64,000 bases of DNA from Nesterenkonia aurantiaca. GTDB lineage: Bacteria > Actinomycetota > Actinomycetes > Actinomycetales > Micrococcaceae. This document shows positions 34,488-43,011 of the stretch, piece after piece. A model generated the notes under the pieces. The model had not been told where the DNA came from, did not search any database, and was given only the letters and a program-made list of their open reading frames with translations. Every line of letters starts with the position of its first letter. Within the stretch, counting starts at the first letter, position 1. The stretch covers positions 1-64,000 of the forward strand of contig NZ_SOAN01000008.1 of NCBI RefSeq assembly GCF_004364585.1, read 5' to 3'. The translations under genes were made by a program, and so were the position numbers.

Positions 34488-34808
34488 ATGACGTACATCA
34501 TTGCCCTTCCTTGCGTGGATCTGAAGGACAAGGCCTGCATCGATGAATGTCCGGTGGACTGCATCTACGAGGGTGATCGGATGCTCTACATCCACCCCGA
34601 CGAATGCGTCGACTGCGGCGCCTGCGAGCCGGTCTGCCCGGTGGAGGCCATCTACTACGAGGACGACACCCCCTCGCAGTGGTCCGAGTACTACCGCGCC
34701 AACGTCGAGTTCTTCGACGAGGTCGGTTCCCCCGGCGGCGCGGCCAAGGTCGGGCTGATCCCGAAGGACCACGAGATCGTCGCGGCCCTGCCCCCGCAGC
34801 AGCAGTGA
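34488..34808 (+). CDS. fdxA: seven-iron ferredoxin
   Basis: A 106-residue soluble electron carrier with one [3Fe-4S] and one [4Fe-4S] cluster. Ligand cysteines are seen in PCVDLKDKACIDECPVDCIY and CVDCGACEPVCPVEAIYYED, the pattern of actinobacterial FdxA. The C-terminal helix region (EYYRANVEFFDE) is also typical. AGAGGAG precedes ATG 34488 and a TAGACT promoter lies just upstream. It is followed 24 bp later by dapC, a pairing conserved in Actinobacteria, although no direct link to lysine synthesis is known. Confidence 0.95.
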   Translation: MTYIIALPCVDLKDKACIDECPVDCIYEGDRMLYIHPDECVDCGACEPVCPVEAIYYEDDTPSQWSEYYRANVEFFDEVGSPGGAAKVGLIPKDHEIVAALPPQQQ

Positions 34809-34832
34809 CCACCCAGCTCAGCGGAGGCCTCC

Positions 34833-36002
34833 ATGCTCACTCTTCCTGAGTACCCCTGGGACGCGCTGGCTCCCTACCTTCAGAAGGCGCGGCAGCACCC
34901 GGAGGGAATCGTCAATCTCTCCATCGGCACCCCGGTGGACCCCACCCCTGAGGTGATCCAGGCGGCGCTCACCGCCGCCGCCGACGCTCCCGGGTACCCG
35001 ACCACCCACGGCACGCTCGCGCTGCGCGAAGCCATCGCCGGCTGGTTCGCCCGACGGCGCGGGGTCACCGGCCTGGACCCGGAGAACATCCTGCCCACGG
35101 TGGGCTCCAAGGAGCTCGTCGCCTGGCTGCCGACCCTGCTGGGACTCGGCGCTCGCGCCGGGGCCGGCACCTCCGACGTCGTGCTGCGCCCACTGGTGGC
35201 CTACCCGACCTATGACATCGGCGCACAGATCGCCGGCGCGACCCCGCTGGCCACCGACGATCCGTTCAGCCTCGACGAGGAGACGCTGCAGCGGGTCAGG
35301 TTGATCTGGATCAACTCACCCTCGAACCCCACCGGCGCGGTGGCCGGGGCTGAGTGGATGTCCGAGGTGGTCAAGCTCGCCCGCCGCATCGGCGCCGTGG
35401 TCGCCTCCGACGAGTGCTACGCCGAGCTGCCCTGGGAGGTCGCCGAGGACGACGTCCCCTCGGTCCTGGACCCCCGGGTCTGCGGAACCCACCCGGAGAC
35501 CGGCGCACCCGACCACCGCGGACTCCTCGCGGTGTACTCGGCGTCGAAACAGTCCAATATCGCCGGCTACCGGGCCGCGTTCGCCGCGGGCTGCCCGGAG
35601 CTGATCAGCGGACTGATCAACACCCGCAAACACGCCGGCATGATCGTTCCGGCCCCGGTCCAGGCCGCGCTGGCCGCGGCGCTGAACGATGACGCCCACG
35701 TGGCCGCTCAGCGCGAGCTCTACCGCCGGCGTCGGGCGCTGATGGTGCCGGCCCTGCAGGCCGCCGGTCTGCAGATCGAAGACTCGGTCGCCGGACTGTA
35801 CCTGTGGTGCCGCGCCGCCGAGGCTGACCCTTCCGCCAGCACCGCGGAGGACACCTGGGCGCTGGTGGATCAGATGGCCCGGCGCGGGATCCTGGTGGGT
35901 CCCGGGGTGTTCTATGGGGAGCAGGGCAACGGCTACATCCGGGTGGCGCTGACCGCCACGGATGAGCGGATCGCCGCCGCGGCTGCGCGACTCACCAGCT
36001 GA
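34833..36002 (+). CDS. dapC: succinyldiaminopimelate transaminase
   Basis: A PLP-dependent class I/II aminotransferase of the DAP/lysine pathway that converts N-succinyl-2-amino-6-oxopimelate to N-succinyl-LL-DAP. The product is 389 residues. It has YPTTHGTLALREAIAGW, the INSPSNPTGAVA loop, DECYAEL and the PLP lysine in SASKQSNIAGYR. Actinobacterial DapC sits directly after fdxA, as here. Together with dapD and dapE a few kb away the window supplies three successive steps of meso-DAP synthesis for cell wall and lysine. Confidence 0.92.
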   Translation: MLTLPEYPWDALAPYLQKARQHPEGIVNLSIGTPVDPTPEVIQAALTAAADAPGYPTTHGTLALREAIAGWFARRRGVTGLDPENILPTVGSKELVAWLPTLLGLGARAGAGTSDVVLRPLVAYPTYDIGAQIAGATPLATDDPFSLDEETLQRVRLIWINSPSNPTGAVAGAEWMSEVVKLARRIGAVVASDECYAELPWEVAEDDVPSVLDPRVCGTHPETGAPDHRGLLAVYSASKQSNIAGYRAAFAAGCPELISGLINTRKHAGMIVPAPVQAALAAALNDDAHVAAQRELYRRRRALMVPALQAAGLQIEDSVAGLYLWCRAAEADPSASTAEDTWALVDQMARRGILVGPGVFYGEQGNGYIRVALTATDERIAAAAARLTS

Positions 36003-36119
36003 GCTGGGTGCTTCTGCGGGATCCGATGCGATTCGGCGCAGGTTACACCCGATGCGGTGAACCATGACACAACTGGCAACCACCTGTGACCAAGCGGTAG
36101 GTTTGTCATGATGTCCCCC

Positions 36120-36125
36120 TAGTGT
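36120..36125 (+). promoter_or_regulatory. -10 box TAGTGT for gltA
   Basis: TAGTGT lies 17 nt before the gltA ATG, with AAGGAG (36132-36137) between them as ribosome site. The 140-bp upstream gap contains scattered TGTGA/TCACA-like half sites but no convincing full CRP/GlxR palindrome. Confidence 0.4.
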
Positions 36126-36142
36126 GTCTGATAAGGAGACCC

Positions 36143-37426
36143 ATGACTGAGCAGTCTTCTGCCCGCCTGAACTATCAGGGGGGAGATCTCGAACTACCCG
36201 TGCAGCCCTCCGTGGAGGGCAATGTCGGTCTCGGCATCGCACCCCTGCTGAAGACGACCGGCGCGGTCACCTATGACCCCGGCTTCATGAACACCGCCAA
36301 TGCGCAGTCGGCGATCACCTACATCGACGGCGATGAAGGCATCCTGCGCTACCGCGGCTACCCCATCGAGCAGCTCGCGGAGAAGTCCAGCTTCCTCGAG
36401 GTCTCCTACCTGCTGATCTACGGCGAGCTGCCCACCCAGCAGCAGCTGAGCGACTTCGACACCGTCACCCGTCGGCACACCCTGCTCCACGAGGAGCTGC
36501 GCGACTTCTTCGGCGGGTTCCCGCGTGACGCGCACCCGATGCCGGTGCTCTCCTCCGCGGTCTCGGCGCTCTCCACCTACTATCCCGACTCGCTGGATCC
36601 CTTCAACAAGGACCACGTGGAGCGCTCCACCTACCGGATGCTCGCGAAGGTCCCCACCATCGCGGCCTACGCGTATAAGAAGTCCATCGGCCAGCCGATG
36701 CTCTACCCGGACAACAACCTGACCCTGGTCGAGAACCTGCTCCGCGGCTGCTTCGGCGTGCCCGCCGAGCAGTACGAGCTGGACCCGGACATCGTCAAGG
36801 CCCTGGACACGCTGCTGATCCTGCACGCGGACCACGAGCAGAACTGCTCCACCTCCACCGTGCGCCTGGTCGGCTCCTCTCAGGCGAACCTCTTCGCCTC
36901 GGTCTCCGCGGGCATCAACGCGCTCTACGGCCCCGCCCACGGCGGCGCCAACGAGGCAGTGCTGGGCATGCTGCGCCAGATCCAGTCCGGCGACGTCAGC
37001 CCGGAGACCTTCATGGAGAAGGTCAAGAACAAGGAGGCCGGGGTCCGGCTCATGGGCTTCGGACACCGGGTCTACAAGAACTACGACCCGCGCGCCCGCG
37101 TGGTCAAGGGCCTGGCCGATGACCTGCTGGCCAAGCTCGGCGGCGACGACGAGCTCTTCGACATCGCCCAGCGCCTGGAGCAGAAGGCGCTGGAGGACGA
37201 CTACTTCATCGAGCGCAAGCTCTACCCGAACGTGGACTTCTACACCGGCCTGATCTACAAGGCGATGGGCTTCCCGGAGAAGATGTTCACCGTGCTCTTC
37301 GCGCTGGGCCGGCTTCCCGGCTGGATCGCGCAGTGGCGCGAGATGATCGAGGACCCCTCCACCAAGATCGGTCGGCCCCGCCAGATCTACATCGGCGAGC
37401 CCGAGCGCAACTACCCCGGAGTCTGA
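36143..37426 (+). CDS. gltA: citrate synthase
   Basis: Condenses acetyl-CoA and oxaloacetate at the entry of the TCA cycle. The product is 427 residues, the large type II form. The active-site stretches are LHADHEQNCSTSTVRLVGSS, GPAHGGANEAVLGML and GFGHRVYKNYDPRA, and the C-terminal FYTGLIYKAMGFPEKMFTVLFALGR is also conserved. ATG 36143 is set by AAGGAG 5 nt upstream. It is followed 16 bp later by a palindromic repeat that likely ends the transcript. Confidence 0.96.
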   Translation: MTEQSSARLNYQGGDLELPVQPSVEGNVGLGIAPLLKTTGAVTYDPGFMNTANAQSAITYIDGDEGILRYRGYPIEQLAEKSSFLEVSYLLIYGELPTQQQLSDFDTVTRRHTLLHEELRDFFGGFPRDAHPMPVLSSAVSALSTYYPDSLDPFNKDHVERSTYRMLAKVPTIAAYAYKKSIGQPMLYPDNNLTLVENLLRGCFGVPAEQYELDPDIVKALDTLLILHADHEQNCSTSTVRLVGSSQANLFASVSAGINALYGPAHGGANEAVLGMLRQIQSGDVSPETFMEKVKNKEAGVRLMGFGHRVYKNYDPRARVVKGLADDLLAKLGGDDELFDIAQRLEQKALEDDYFIERKLYPNVDFYTGLIYKAMGFPEKMFTVLFALGRLPGWIAQWREMIEDPSTKIGRPRQIYIGEPERNYPGV

Positions 37427-37441
37427 CCCTCTCCCTCCTTC

Positions 37442-37515
37442 CGTTGAGCGGCGGATTCTGCGACTATCTGAGGCCGAAAAGGCCCATAGATGCTCGGAGA
37501 ATCCGCCGCTCAACG
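37442..37515. repeat. dispersed palindromic repeat, copy 1 (gltA end)
   Basis: CGTTGAGCGGCGGATTCT (37442-37459) and AGAATCCGCCGCTCAACG (37498-37515) are perfect 18-bp arms. The interior is partly paired (GGCC-GAAAA-GGCC core). It lies between the convergent stop codons of gltA and the next gene, so it could act as a bidirectional terminator. Three related copies occur at 43.9, 59.8 and 61.0 kb. Confidence 0.85.
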
Positions 37516-37531
37516 TGTTTGGGGGGAGGGG

Positions 37532-38596
37532 TCAGCGGCGGGAGAAGCCGATCACCACGACGTCCTCGCTGACCGTCTCCACCCGCTCCCAGCGGCCCGA
37601 ATCCCGGTGCCACTCATAGGCTCCGGCGTGGACCGACTGGACCCCGTAGGTCTCTGCGGCGGCCACCGCCCACTGCGCCACCAGCCACTCCGGCTCGCTG
37701 CGCTCGGTCGAGTCGTCCTCGGTCGCGTCATCCTCCTCCGCCTCGGTGGCTCCGGCCTCCTCCGCCACGTCGCTCACCGAGACTCGCACCACGGCTGAAT
37801 CTCCGGAGCCCTGCACCTCGGTCGCCTCGGCGCCGAGCATCCCGGACAGCGTGGACTGAAGCTCATCGCCCAGACCCTCGGAGTCCGGTCCGGGGACCTC
37901 AAGCTGGCTGAGCTGACAGGTCATCACCATGGGCTGCAGGCCGGCCAGGGGGCGGGCGAAGGCCCGGGCGAGCTCCTCGTGCTGCGGGTAGAACGTCGGG
38001 TTCTGCGGCCGGCCCAGAGTCTCGGCGGCCTCCTGGAGCCCCAGCTCGGGGGACCACGCGTCCTCGCCTCCGTCCTCGCGGCTCTGGATCAGCCGCGAGT
38101 AGAAGTCCTCGGCGGTGGTCGGGGTGGAGCTGGTCGCCTTCACGGCGTCCCACTGCGGGCCCCCGTCGGCGAAGAGCACCGGCGCGGGCGCGCTCGAGTC
38201 CTCTTCTGAATCAGCAGCCTCCGCCTCCTCGGCGTCGACCTCCTCGGTCTCCTCCTCCACGGGGTCCGCCCGGTCGTCCAGGTTGGTCTCCTGCAACGAG
38301 ATCGCGATCGCGTCGGTGGCGGCCTGGACCGGCAGCTCGCGCTCCGCCGCCGCGGCGGCCAGGTGCGCGGCCGCATAGGTCTGGGCCGGGGTGAGCCGGT
38401 GCTCCACCTCGCCCACCGTCACCGAGCAGCGCTCATCGAGGAGATACTCGTTCTCCTCGATGAGCTGCCAGGCCCCGTAGCCGGTGGCTCCCACGGCGGC
38501 CGCGACCACGGTGATGGCCGCGACGGCCTTGACTCGACGTCGTCGCCGATGCACGGTGCGGGTGACGGTGATGGGGCGATCAGCGCGACGGCTCAT
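37532..38596 (-). CDS. hypothetical single-pass membrane protein
   Basis: A 354-residue protein with a basic N-terminus (RTVHRRRRR) and one hydrophobic segment (AVAAITVVAAAVGATGYG), so the rest is probably outside the membrane. The outer part has one Cys near residue 57 and one near 210, two very acidic Glu/Asp/Ser-rich stretches (about 112-138 and 285-305), and a conserved-looking block around LTPAQTYAAAHLAAAAAERELPVQAATDAIAISLQETNL. I do not recognise a functional family; similar proteins occur next to dap genes in Micrococcaceae (from memory). It may be co-transcribed with dapD, 84 bp upstream. Confidence 0.7.
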   Translation of the reverse strand: MSRRADRPITVTRTVHRRRRRVKAVAAITVVAAAVGATGYGAWQLIEENEYLLDERCSVTVGEVEHRLTPAQTYAAAHLAAAAAERELPVQAATDAIAISLQETNLDDRADPVEEETEEVDAEEAEAADSEEDSSAPAPVLFADGGPQWDAVKATSSTPTTAEDFYSRLIQSREDGGEDAWSPELGLQEAAETLGRPQNPTFYPQHEELARAFARPLAGLQPMVMTCQLSQLEVPGPDSEGLGDELQSTLSGMLGAEATEVQGSGDSAVVRVSVSDVAEEAGATEAEEDDATEDDSTERSEPEWLVAQWAVAAAETYGVQSVHAGAYEWHRDSGRWERVETVSEDVVVIGFSRR

Positions 38597-38680
38597 CGAA
38601 GACCTCTCGACTCAGGTGGCTCGGGTTCGGCTCAGGGGGCTGCTCTGCAGCGGCTCGGTGGCTGCCTTCGCAGCGGCCGC

Positions 38681-39634
38681 TCAGTTGCGGTGCAGGGCGG
38701 CGTTGAGCTCGACCTTCGCACCCTTGCGCGGCACTGCCTGGACCGAACCGGTCACGGAGTCGCGCCGGAAGAGCAGGTTCGGCACGCCGGAGAGGGCCGA
38801 GGCCTTCACGGTGTCCATCACGCTGCGGTCATCATCGAGCACCGAGACCTTGGTTCCGGCGGTCACGTAGAGCCCGGCCTCGATCACACAGTCATCGCCG
38901 ACCGAGATGCCCACACCGGAGTTCGCGCCCAGCAGCACGCGCTCACCCAGGGTGATCTTCTCCTTGCCGCCGCCGGAGAGGGTGCCCATGATGGAGGCGC
39001 CGCCGCCGATGTCGGTGCCGTCGCCGACCACGACCCCGGCCGAGATCCGACCTTCCACCATGGAGGTGCCCAGGGTGCCGGCGTTGAAGTTCACGAAGCC
39101 CTCGTGCATCACGGTGGTGCCCTCGGCAAGGTGCGCGCCCAGACGGACCCGGTCCGCGTCGCCGATCCGCACGCCGGAGGGGGTCACGTAGTCCACCAGG
39201 CGGGGGAACTTATCGATCGAGTGCACGCTGACATGCCCGCGGGAGCGCAGCTTCAGCCGGGTGGTCTCGAAGTCGGTCACCGCGCAGGGCCCGAAGTTGG
39301 TCCAGACCACGTTGCTCAGATGCCCGAAGATGCCGTCGAGGTTGATGCTGCGCGGCTTGACCAGCCGGTGGGAGAGCAGGTGCAGACGCAGCCAGACGTC
39401 GGAGGCGGAGCTCGCCTCGGCGTCCAGATCGGACTCCACGGAGACCACCTTCATCGTGACCCCGCGGTCAGGATCCTCGCCGGCGGCGGTCTGCAGGGCG
39501 GCGATCAGCTCGGCGTCGTCGTTCTCGGACAGAGGGGCCATCACGGGGCGCGGGAACCAGGTGTCCAGGACGGTGCCGTCGGTGGTCACCGTGGCGAGGC
39601 CATGGCCGGATGCGGTTCGAATGTCTGTGCTCAT
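38681..39634 (-). CDS. dapD: tetrahydrodipicolinate N-succinyltransferase
   Basis: A left-handed beta-helix acyltransferase that adds succinyl from succinyl-CoA to tetrahydrodipicolinate. The 317-residue length and N-terminal domain fit the actinobacterial DapD type. Hexapeptide repeats run through [42 protein letters not shown] and [24 protein letters not shown] 39634 lies 6 nt after TAGGAT, so the message is leaderless. It is divergent from dapE, the two starts being 86 bp apart with both promoters between them. Confidence 0.94.
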   Translation of the reverse strand: MSTDIRTASGHGLATVTTDGTVLDTWFPRPVMAPLSENDDAELIAALQTAAGEDPDRGVTMKVVSVESDLDAEASSASDVWLRLHLLSHRLVKPRSINLDGIFGHLSNVVWTNFGPCAVTDFETTRLKLRSRGHVSVHSIDKFPRLVDYVTPSGVRIGDADRVRLGAHLAEGTTVMHEGFVNFNAGTLGTSMVEGRISAGVVVGDGTDIGGGASIMGTLSGGGKEKITLGERVLLGANSGVGISVGDDCVIEAGLYVTAGTKVSVLDDDRSVMDTVKASALSGVPNLLFRRDSVTGSVQAVPRKGAKVELNAALHRN

Positions 39635-39640
39635 GGCACC

Positions 39641-39646
39641 ATCCTA
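39641..39646 (-). promoter_or_regulatory. -10 box TAGGAT for dapD (leaderless)
   Basis: On the minus strand TAGGAT plus 6 nt leads directly into ATG 39634, with no ribosome site. Confidence 0.55.
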
Positions 39647-39708
39647 CTTTTTCCTGCGTGCAAGCCCATCAGCTGCTCCCGCGGGTCCCACGCGCGGGGG
39701 CGTTCGCC

Positions 39709-39714
39709 TAGGCT
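39709..39714 (+). promoter_or_regulatory. -10 box TAGGCT for dapE (leaderless)
   Basis: TAGGCT, 6 nt, then ATG 39721. It is back to back with the dapD -10 box; the two are 62 bp apart. Confidence 0.55.
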
Positions 39715-39720
39715 GAGCGG

Positions 39721-40854
39721 ATGGATATCCGTGCACTGCTCTCCGGCGACGTCGCCGCGCTCACCGAGGCGATCATCGGCTGCGAATCCGTCTCCGGCAA
39801 CGAGAAGACCCTGGCCGACGCCGTGGAAGCGGCGCTGCAGGACCTGCCGGGACTGAGCCTGCACCGCGACGGCGACACCGTGATCGCGCGCACCGAGACC
39901 AGTGCGGCGCAGCGGATCATCCTCGCCGGGCACCTGGACACGGTCCCGCTGCCGAGCACCCCGGGATCCCGCGGCACCGTGCCGCCGCGCTGGGAGCAGG
40001 CCGAGGGTGCCGAGGTGCTCTACGGCCGCGGCGCCACCGATATGAAGGGCGGCGTGGCGGTGCAGCTGAAGCTGGCCGAGGACGTCGCGACGCACCTCTC
40101 CGCAGGCGGTTCCCTGGATCGTGACATCACCTGGGTCTTCTACGACCACGAAGAGGTCGAGGCCAGCAAGTCCGGGCTCGGCCGGGTGCTCTCCAAAGTC
40201 CCGGAGCTGCTCGACGGTGACTTCGCGGTGCTGCTGGAACCCACCCACGGGGTGGTCGAGGGCGGCTGCAACGGCACCTGCCGGTTCGAGGTCACGATCC
40301 CCGGGGTCGCCGCACACTCCGGACGGGCCTGGATGGGGGAGAACGCGATCCACGGCACCGCTGGGCTGCTCCGGGTGCTCAGCGACTACACGCCGAAGAC
40401 CATCACGGTGGAGGGCCTGGACTACCGCGAGGGGCTCAACGCGGTGCGGATCCGCGGCGGGGTGGCCGGCAACGTCATCCCCGACTCCACCGTGGTGGAG
40501 ATCAACTACCGCTTCGCCCCGGACAAGACCGTGGAGCAGGCCCACGCCCATGTCCGAGAGGTCCTGGCCGAGGCCGGGATCAGCGAGGACCAGCAGCGAG
40601 TCACCGACAGCTCGGCTGCGGCGCGCCCCGGGCTGGAGCATCCCGCGGCCCAGGCGTTCATCGACGCGGTGGGCGGAGTGCCGATGCCCAAATACGGCTG
40701 GACCGATGTGGCGCGGTTCTCGGCCAGGGGAGTCCCGGCGGTGAACTTCGGCCCCGGGGACCCGCTGCTGGCGCACTCCGACGACGAACACGTCACCGCG
40801 CAGGCGCTGCGGGACTGCCACACCGCGCTGCATCGCTGGCTGCTGGACGGCTGA
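39721..40854 (+). CDS. dapE: succinyl-diaminopimelate desuccinylase
   Basis: An M20-family di-metal peptidase that releases succinate to give LL-DAP. The product is 377 residues. Metal ligands are visible in LAGHLDTVPLP (His), GRGATDMKGGVA (Asp), YDHEEVEA (Glu pair) and the final LAHSDDEHV (His). The dimerisation domain contains GVAAHSGRAWMGENA. The leaderless -10 box sets the start. Its last three codons and stop are duplicated 53 bp downstream as part of a 23-bp direct repeat. Confidence 0.94.
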   Translation: MDIRALLSGDVAALTEAIIGCESVSGNEKTLADAVEAALQDLPGLSLHRDGDTVIARTETSAAQRIILAGHLDTVPLPSTPGSRGTVPPRWEQAEGAEVLYGRGATDMKGGVAVQLKLAEDVATHLSAGGSLDRDITWVFYDHEEVEASKSGLGRVLSKVPELLDGDFAVLLEPTHGVVEGGCNGTCRFEVTIPGVAAHSGRAWMGENAIHGTAGLLRVLSDYTPKTITVEGLDYREGLNAVRIRGGVAGNVIPDSTVVEINYRFAPDKTVEQAHAHVREVLAEAGISEDQQRVTDSSAAARPGLEHPAAQAFIDAVGGVPMPKYGWTDVARFSARGVPAVNFGPGDPLLAHSDDEHVTAQALRDCHTALHRWLLDG

Positions 40855-40919
40855 GCCGCTGGGCGGGAGACCGCTGGCTGCCGGCTGCTGGGCGGATGGA
40901 CGGCTGAGCCGCTGGGCGG
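40844..40919. repeat. 23-bp direct repeat spanning the dapE stop codon
   Basis: The 23 bases at 40844-40866 (including the dapE final codons and TGA) recur exactly at 40897-40919. The 30 bases between contain further GGCTG/CGCTGG variants. It looks like a slippage or tandem-duplication scar. Confidence 0.8.
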
Positions 40920-40926
40920 AATCCTC

Positions 40927-40932
40927 TAGGCT
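40927..40932 (+). promoter_or_regulatory. -10 box TAGGCT for the SDR gene (leaderless)
   Basis: TAGGCT plus 6 nt leads to ATG 40939. There is no ribosome site. Confidence 0.5.
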
Positions 40933-40938
40933 GAACTC

Positions 40939-41652
40939 ATGACCGAAGAGCAGACCCCCAGCACCCGTCCCGTCGCGCTGATCACCGGCGCCTCCCGCGG
41001 GATCGGCAAGGCCATCGCCGTCGAGCTCGGCCGCGATCACCACATCCTGGTCGGCGGGACGAACCCGGAGACCGTGGATGCCGTGGTGAAGGCCCTGCCC
41101 AGCGCCGAACCCTTTCTGGTGGATCTGACCGACCTCGACGCCATCGCCCCCGCGCTGCAGGCGGCCGAACCTTCCCGGCTTGACGTGCTGGTCCACTCCG
41201 CCGGGCTGGCCTGGATGAACCCGGTCGCAGAGACCACCCCGGCCCAGTTCCAGGGGATGTTCACCGTCAACGTCTTCGCCGTCGCCGAGCTGACCCGCGC
41301 CGCGCTTCCGCTGCTGCGCGCCTCCGCCGGAGCGGTGCTGAGCATCAACTCCGGGGCAGGATTCACCGCAGGCCCCGGAAGCTCGATGTACTCCGGTACC
41401 AAGTTCGCACTGCGCGCGCTCACCGATGCGCTGCGCGAGGAGGAGCGCGGCCAGGTCAAGGTCACCTCGATCCACCCTGGCCGGGTGGACACCGACATGC
41501 AGGTCGCCCTGCAGGAGTCCATGGGCAACAAGGACTACGACGGCGGCATCTACATCTCCCCGCAGGCGATCGCCGAGGCGGCGCGCACCGTGGTGGACAT
41601 GGAGGACGCCTCGATGGTGGAGAGCATCTCCATCCGGCCGGTGCAGAAGTAG
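40939..41652 (+). CDS. short-chain dehydrogenase/reductase (SDR) family oxidoreductase
   Basis: A 237-residue classical SDR. The NAD(P) site is ALITGASRGIGKAIA. VLVHSAGLAWMN corresponds to the NAG motif, the catalytic Ser lies in LSINSGAGF, and Tyr/Lys in YSGTKFAL. HPGRVDTDM follows the active site. The short length between the cofactor motif and NAG suggests a minimal member. The substrate cannot be predicted. Translation starts at ATG 40939 from a leaderless promoter. The N-acetyltransferase gene follows 10 bp downstream. Confidence 0.9.
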   Translation: MTEEQTPSTRPVALITGASRGIGKAIAVELGRDHHILVGGTNPETVDAVVKALPSAEPFLVDLTDLDAIAPALQAAEPSRLDVLVHSAGLAWMNPVAETTPAQFQGMFTVNVFAVAELTRAALPLLRASAGAVLSINSGAGFTAGPGSSMYSGTKFALRALTDALREEERGQVKVTSIHPGRVDTDMQVALQESMGNKDYDGGIYISPQAIAEAARTVVDMEDASMVESISIRPVQK

Positions 41653-41662
41653 CCGCCGCGAG

Positions 41663-42097
41663 GTGACCGACCTGCGCCTCACCGAGCTGCCGCTGGAACT
41701 GGTGGACGCCGCCGTCGCCCTGTGGCGGCAGGCCGGGCTCACCCGACCCTGGAACGACCCGCACCAGGACTGCCTGCGCGCCCTGACCGGGGAGGAGTCC
41801 ACGGTGCTCGTCACTCAAGACGCCGCGGGGGAGCTGGTGGGCACCGTGATGGTCGGTCAGGACGGTCACCGCGGCTGGATCTACTACCTCGCCGTGGATG
41901 AACGGCTCCAGGGTCAGGGGCTCGGCAAGCAGCTCCTGGCCGGGGCGGAGGACTGGCTGCGCCGGCGCGGGGTGCCCAAGCTGATGCTCATGGTGCGGCA
42001 GGAGAACGCGGCCGTGCAGGACTTCTACCGGGCGTTGGGCTACACCGACCAGGACACCGTGGTGCTGGGCCGCTGGCTGGACCGCGAGCTCGACTGA
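41663..42097 (+). CDS. GNAT family acetyltransferase (YpeA-like)
   Basis: A 144-residue N-acetyltransferase using acetyl-CoA. It has the strand-helix core IYYLAVDERLQGQGLGKQLL (motif A, Q/RxxGxG/A loop) and RQENAAVQDFYRALGY (motif B). The opening VTDLRLTELPLELVDAAVALWRQAGLTRPWNDP is characteristic of YpeA-type GNATs. The GTG at 41663 is chosen because the family starts here; the frame continues upstream only as a shadow of the SDR gene. It probably shares the SDR transcript. Confidence 0.85.
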   Translation: MTDLRLTELPLELVDAAVALWRQAGLTRPWNDPHQDCLRALTGEESTVLVTQDAAGELVGTVMVGQDGHRGWIYYLAVDERLQGQGLGKQLLAGAEDWLRRRGVPKLMLMVRQENAAVQDFYRALGYTDQDTVVLGRWLDRELD

Positions 42098-42102
42098 CGG
42101 CC

Positions 42103-42158
42103 GGGCTGAGCTGACGGCTGGGCTGGGCTGAGCTGACGCGGAGCTGAAGCTGACGCCG
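42103..42158. repeat. degenerate CTGACG/GGGCTGAGCT tandem repeat
   Basis: Imperfect units of about 17-22 bp (core GGGCTGAGCTGACG) fill the short space between the convergent GNAT and LOG genes. No hairpin of note and no coding frame. Confidence 0.5.
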
Positions 42159-42162
42159 GGCG

Positions 42163-42768
42163 TCAGCGCCCTTCGGGAGGCGTCCAGGCGCGCAGCTGGG
42201 AGATCAGGTCCTGCGGGTCGCTGCTGATCACCAGGGCCTCGCGGCGCCAGGCAGACATGAAGCCCTCGTCGACCATATGGTCGACCATGTCCAGCAGCGG
42301 ATCCCAGAACCCCTTGACGCTATAGAGCCCCACGGGCTTGGCGTGCAGCCCCAGGTACTGCCAGGTCCACACCTCGAAGAACTCCTCGAGCGTGCCCATG
42401 CCGCCGGGCAGCGCGATGAAGCCGTGACCGAGGTCCGCCATCCGGGACTTCCGAGAATGCATGTCAGGCACGATCTCCAGCGAGGTCAGCCCATGGTGCC
42501 CCACCTCGCGGCCGATCAGCACCTCTGGGATGATTCCGTGGACCTCGCCGCCGGCCTCCAGGGCGGCATCGGCGATCTGCCCCATCAGACCGACCTTGCC
42601 TCCGCCGTAGACCACGGCGATGCCGGCTCCGGCCAGCGCGGTGCCGAGCCTGCGGACCTCCTCGGTATAGTCCAGGTCGGATCCCGAGGCGGAGCCGGTG
42701 AAGACCGTGAGAGCATTGAACCTCGGGGCAGGGGCCGTCGCAGGGGTGTCGGGAGAGATAGGCGTCAC
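42163..42768 (-). CDS. LOG family protein (TIGR00730, Rossmann-fold nucleotide-binding)
   Basis: A 201-residue member of the LONELY GUY family, which hydrolyse nucleoside 5'-monophosphates to ribose 5-phosphate and a base (cytokinin-type phosphoribohydrolase activity). The signature PGGMGTLEEFFE, the GGGKVGLMG loop and HSRKSRMADLGHGFIALPGG are all present. The start is GTG at 42768 with a proline-rich N-terminal stretch of about 14 residues. It is often annotated as 'lysine decarboxylase-like', which is a misnomer. Its physiological role in non-plant-associated bacteria is unclear. Confidence 0.9.
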   Translation of the reverse strand: MTPISPDTPATAPAPRFNALTVFTGSASGSDLDYTEEVRRLGTALAGAGIAVVYGGGKVGLMGQIADAALEAGGEVHGIIPEVLIGREVGHHGLTSLEIVPDMHSRKSRMADLGHGFIALPGGMGTLEEFFEVWTWQYLGLHAKPVGLYSVKGFWDPLLDMVDHMVDEGFMSAWRREALVISSDPQDLISQLRAWTPPEGR

Positions 42769-42814
42769 GGATCCATGATTCCACAGCGATTTCCCAGCGG
42801 CCGGGAACCCCTGT

Positions 42815-42820
42815 TAGACT
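42815..42820 (+). promoter_or_regulatory. -10 box TAGACT for tRNA-Asn
   Basis: TAGACT ends 13 nt before the mature tRNA 5' end, a normal distance for a tRNA promoter with a short 5' leader. Confidence 0.55.
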
Positions 42821-42833
42821 TTTCCAGTCGCAA

Positions 42834-42905
42834 TCCTCCATAGCTCAACGGCAGAGCACTCGACTGTTAATCGAGCGGTTGTTGGTTCGAATCCAACTGG
42901 GGGAG
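42834..42905 (+). tRNA. tRNA-Asn (GTT anticodon)
   Basis: The acceptor stem TCCTCCA (42834-42840) pairs with TGGGGGA (42898-42904), with discriminator G at 42905. The D-arm has AGCTCAACGGCAGAGC. The anticodon arm CTCGA-CTGTTAA-TCGAG gives anticodon GTT. The T-arm has GTTGG-TTCGAAT-CCAAC. CCA is not fully encoded (CA follows). A TAGACT promoter lies upstream and a T-rich terminator downstream, so it is a single-gene transcript. Confidence 0.97.
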
Positions 42906-42911
42906 CAGATC

Positions 42912-42942
42912 CGCCCTCGCCCTCACGGGCGGGGGCGTTTTT
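42912..42942 (+). terminator. rho-independent terminator of tRNA-Asn
   Basis: CGCCCTCGCCC (42912-42922), loop TCAC, GGGCGGGGGCG (42927-42937), then TTTTT. The stem has one T-G pair. It is one of the few terminators in the window with a proper T-run. Confidence 0.85.
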
Positions 42943-43011
42943 CATGCCATAGTGTTTTTCCTGCGACGCTGCTGCGCCGCACTGACCTGGTGAACCCGAT
43001 TCGGAGACTTG

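Noticed and set aside
36003-36119. CRP/GlxR operator upstream of gltA
   Set aside because: TGTGA and TCACA-like half sites are present but not paired at the required spacing.
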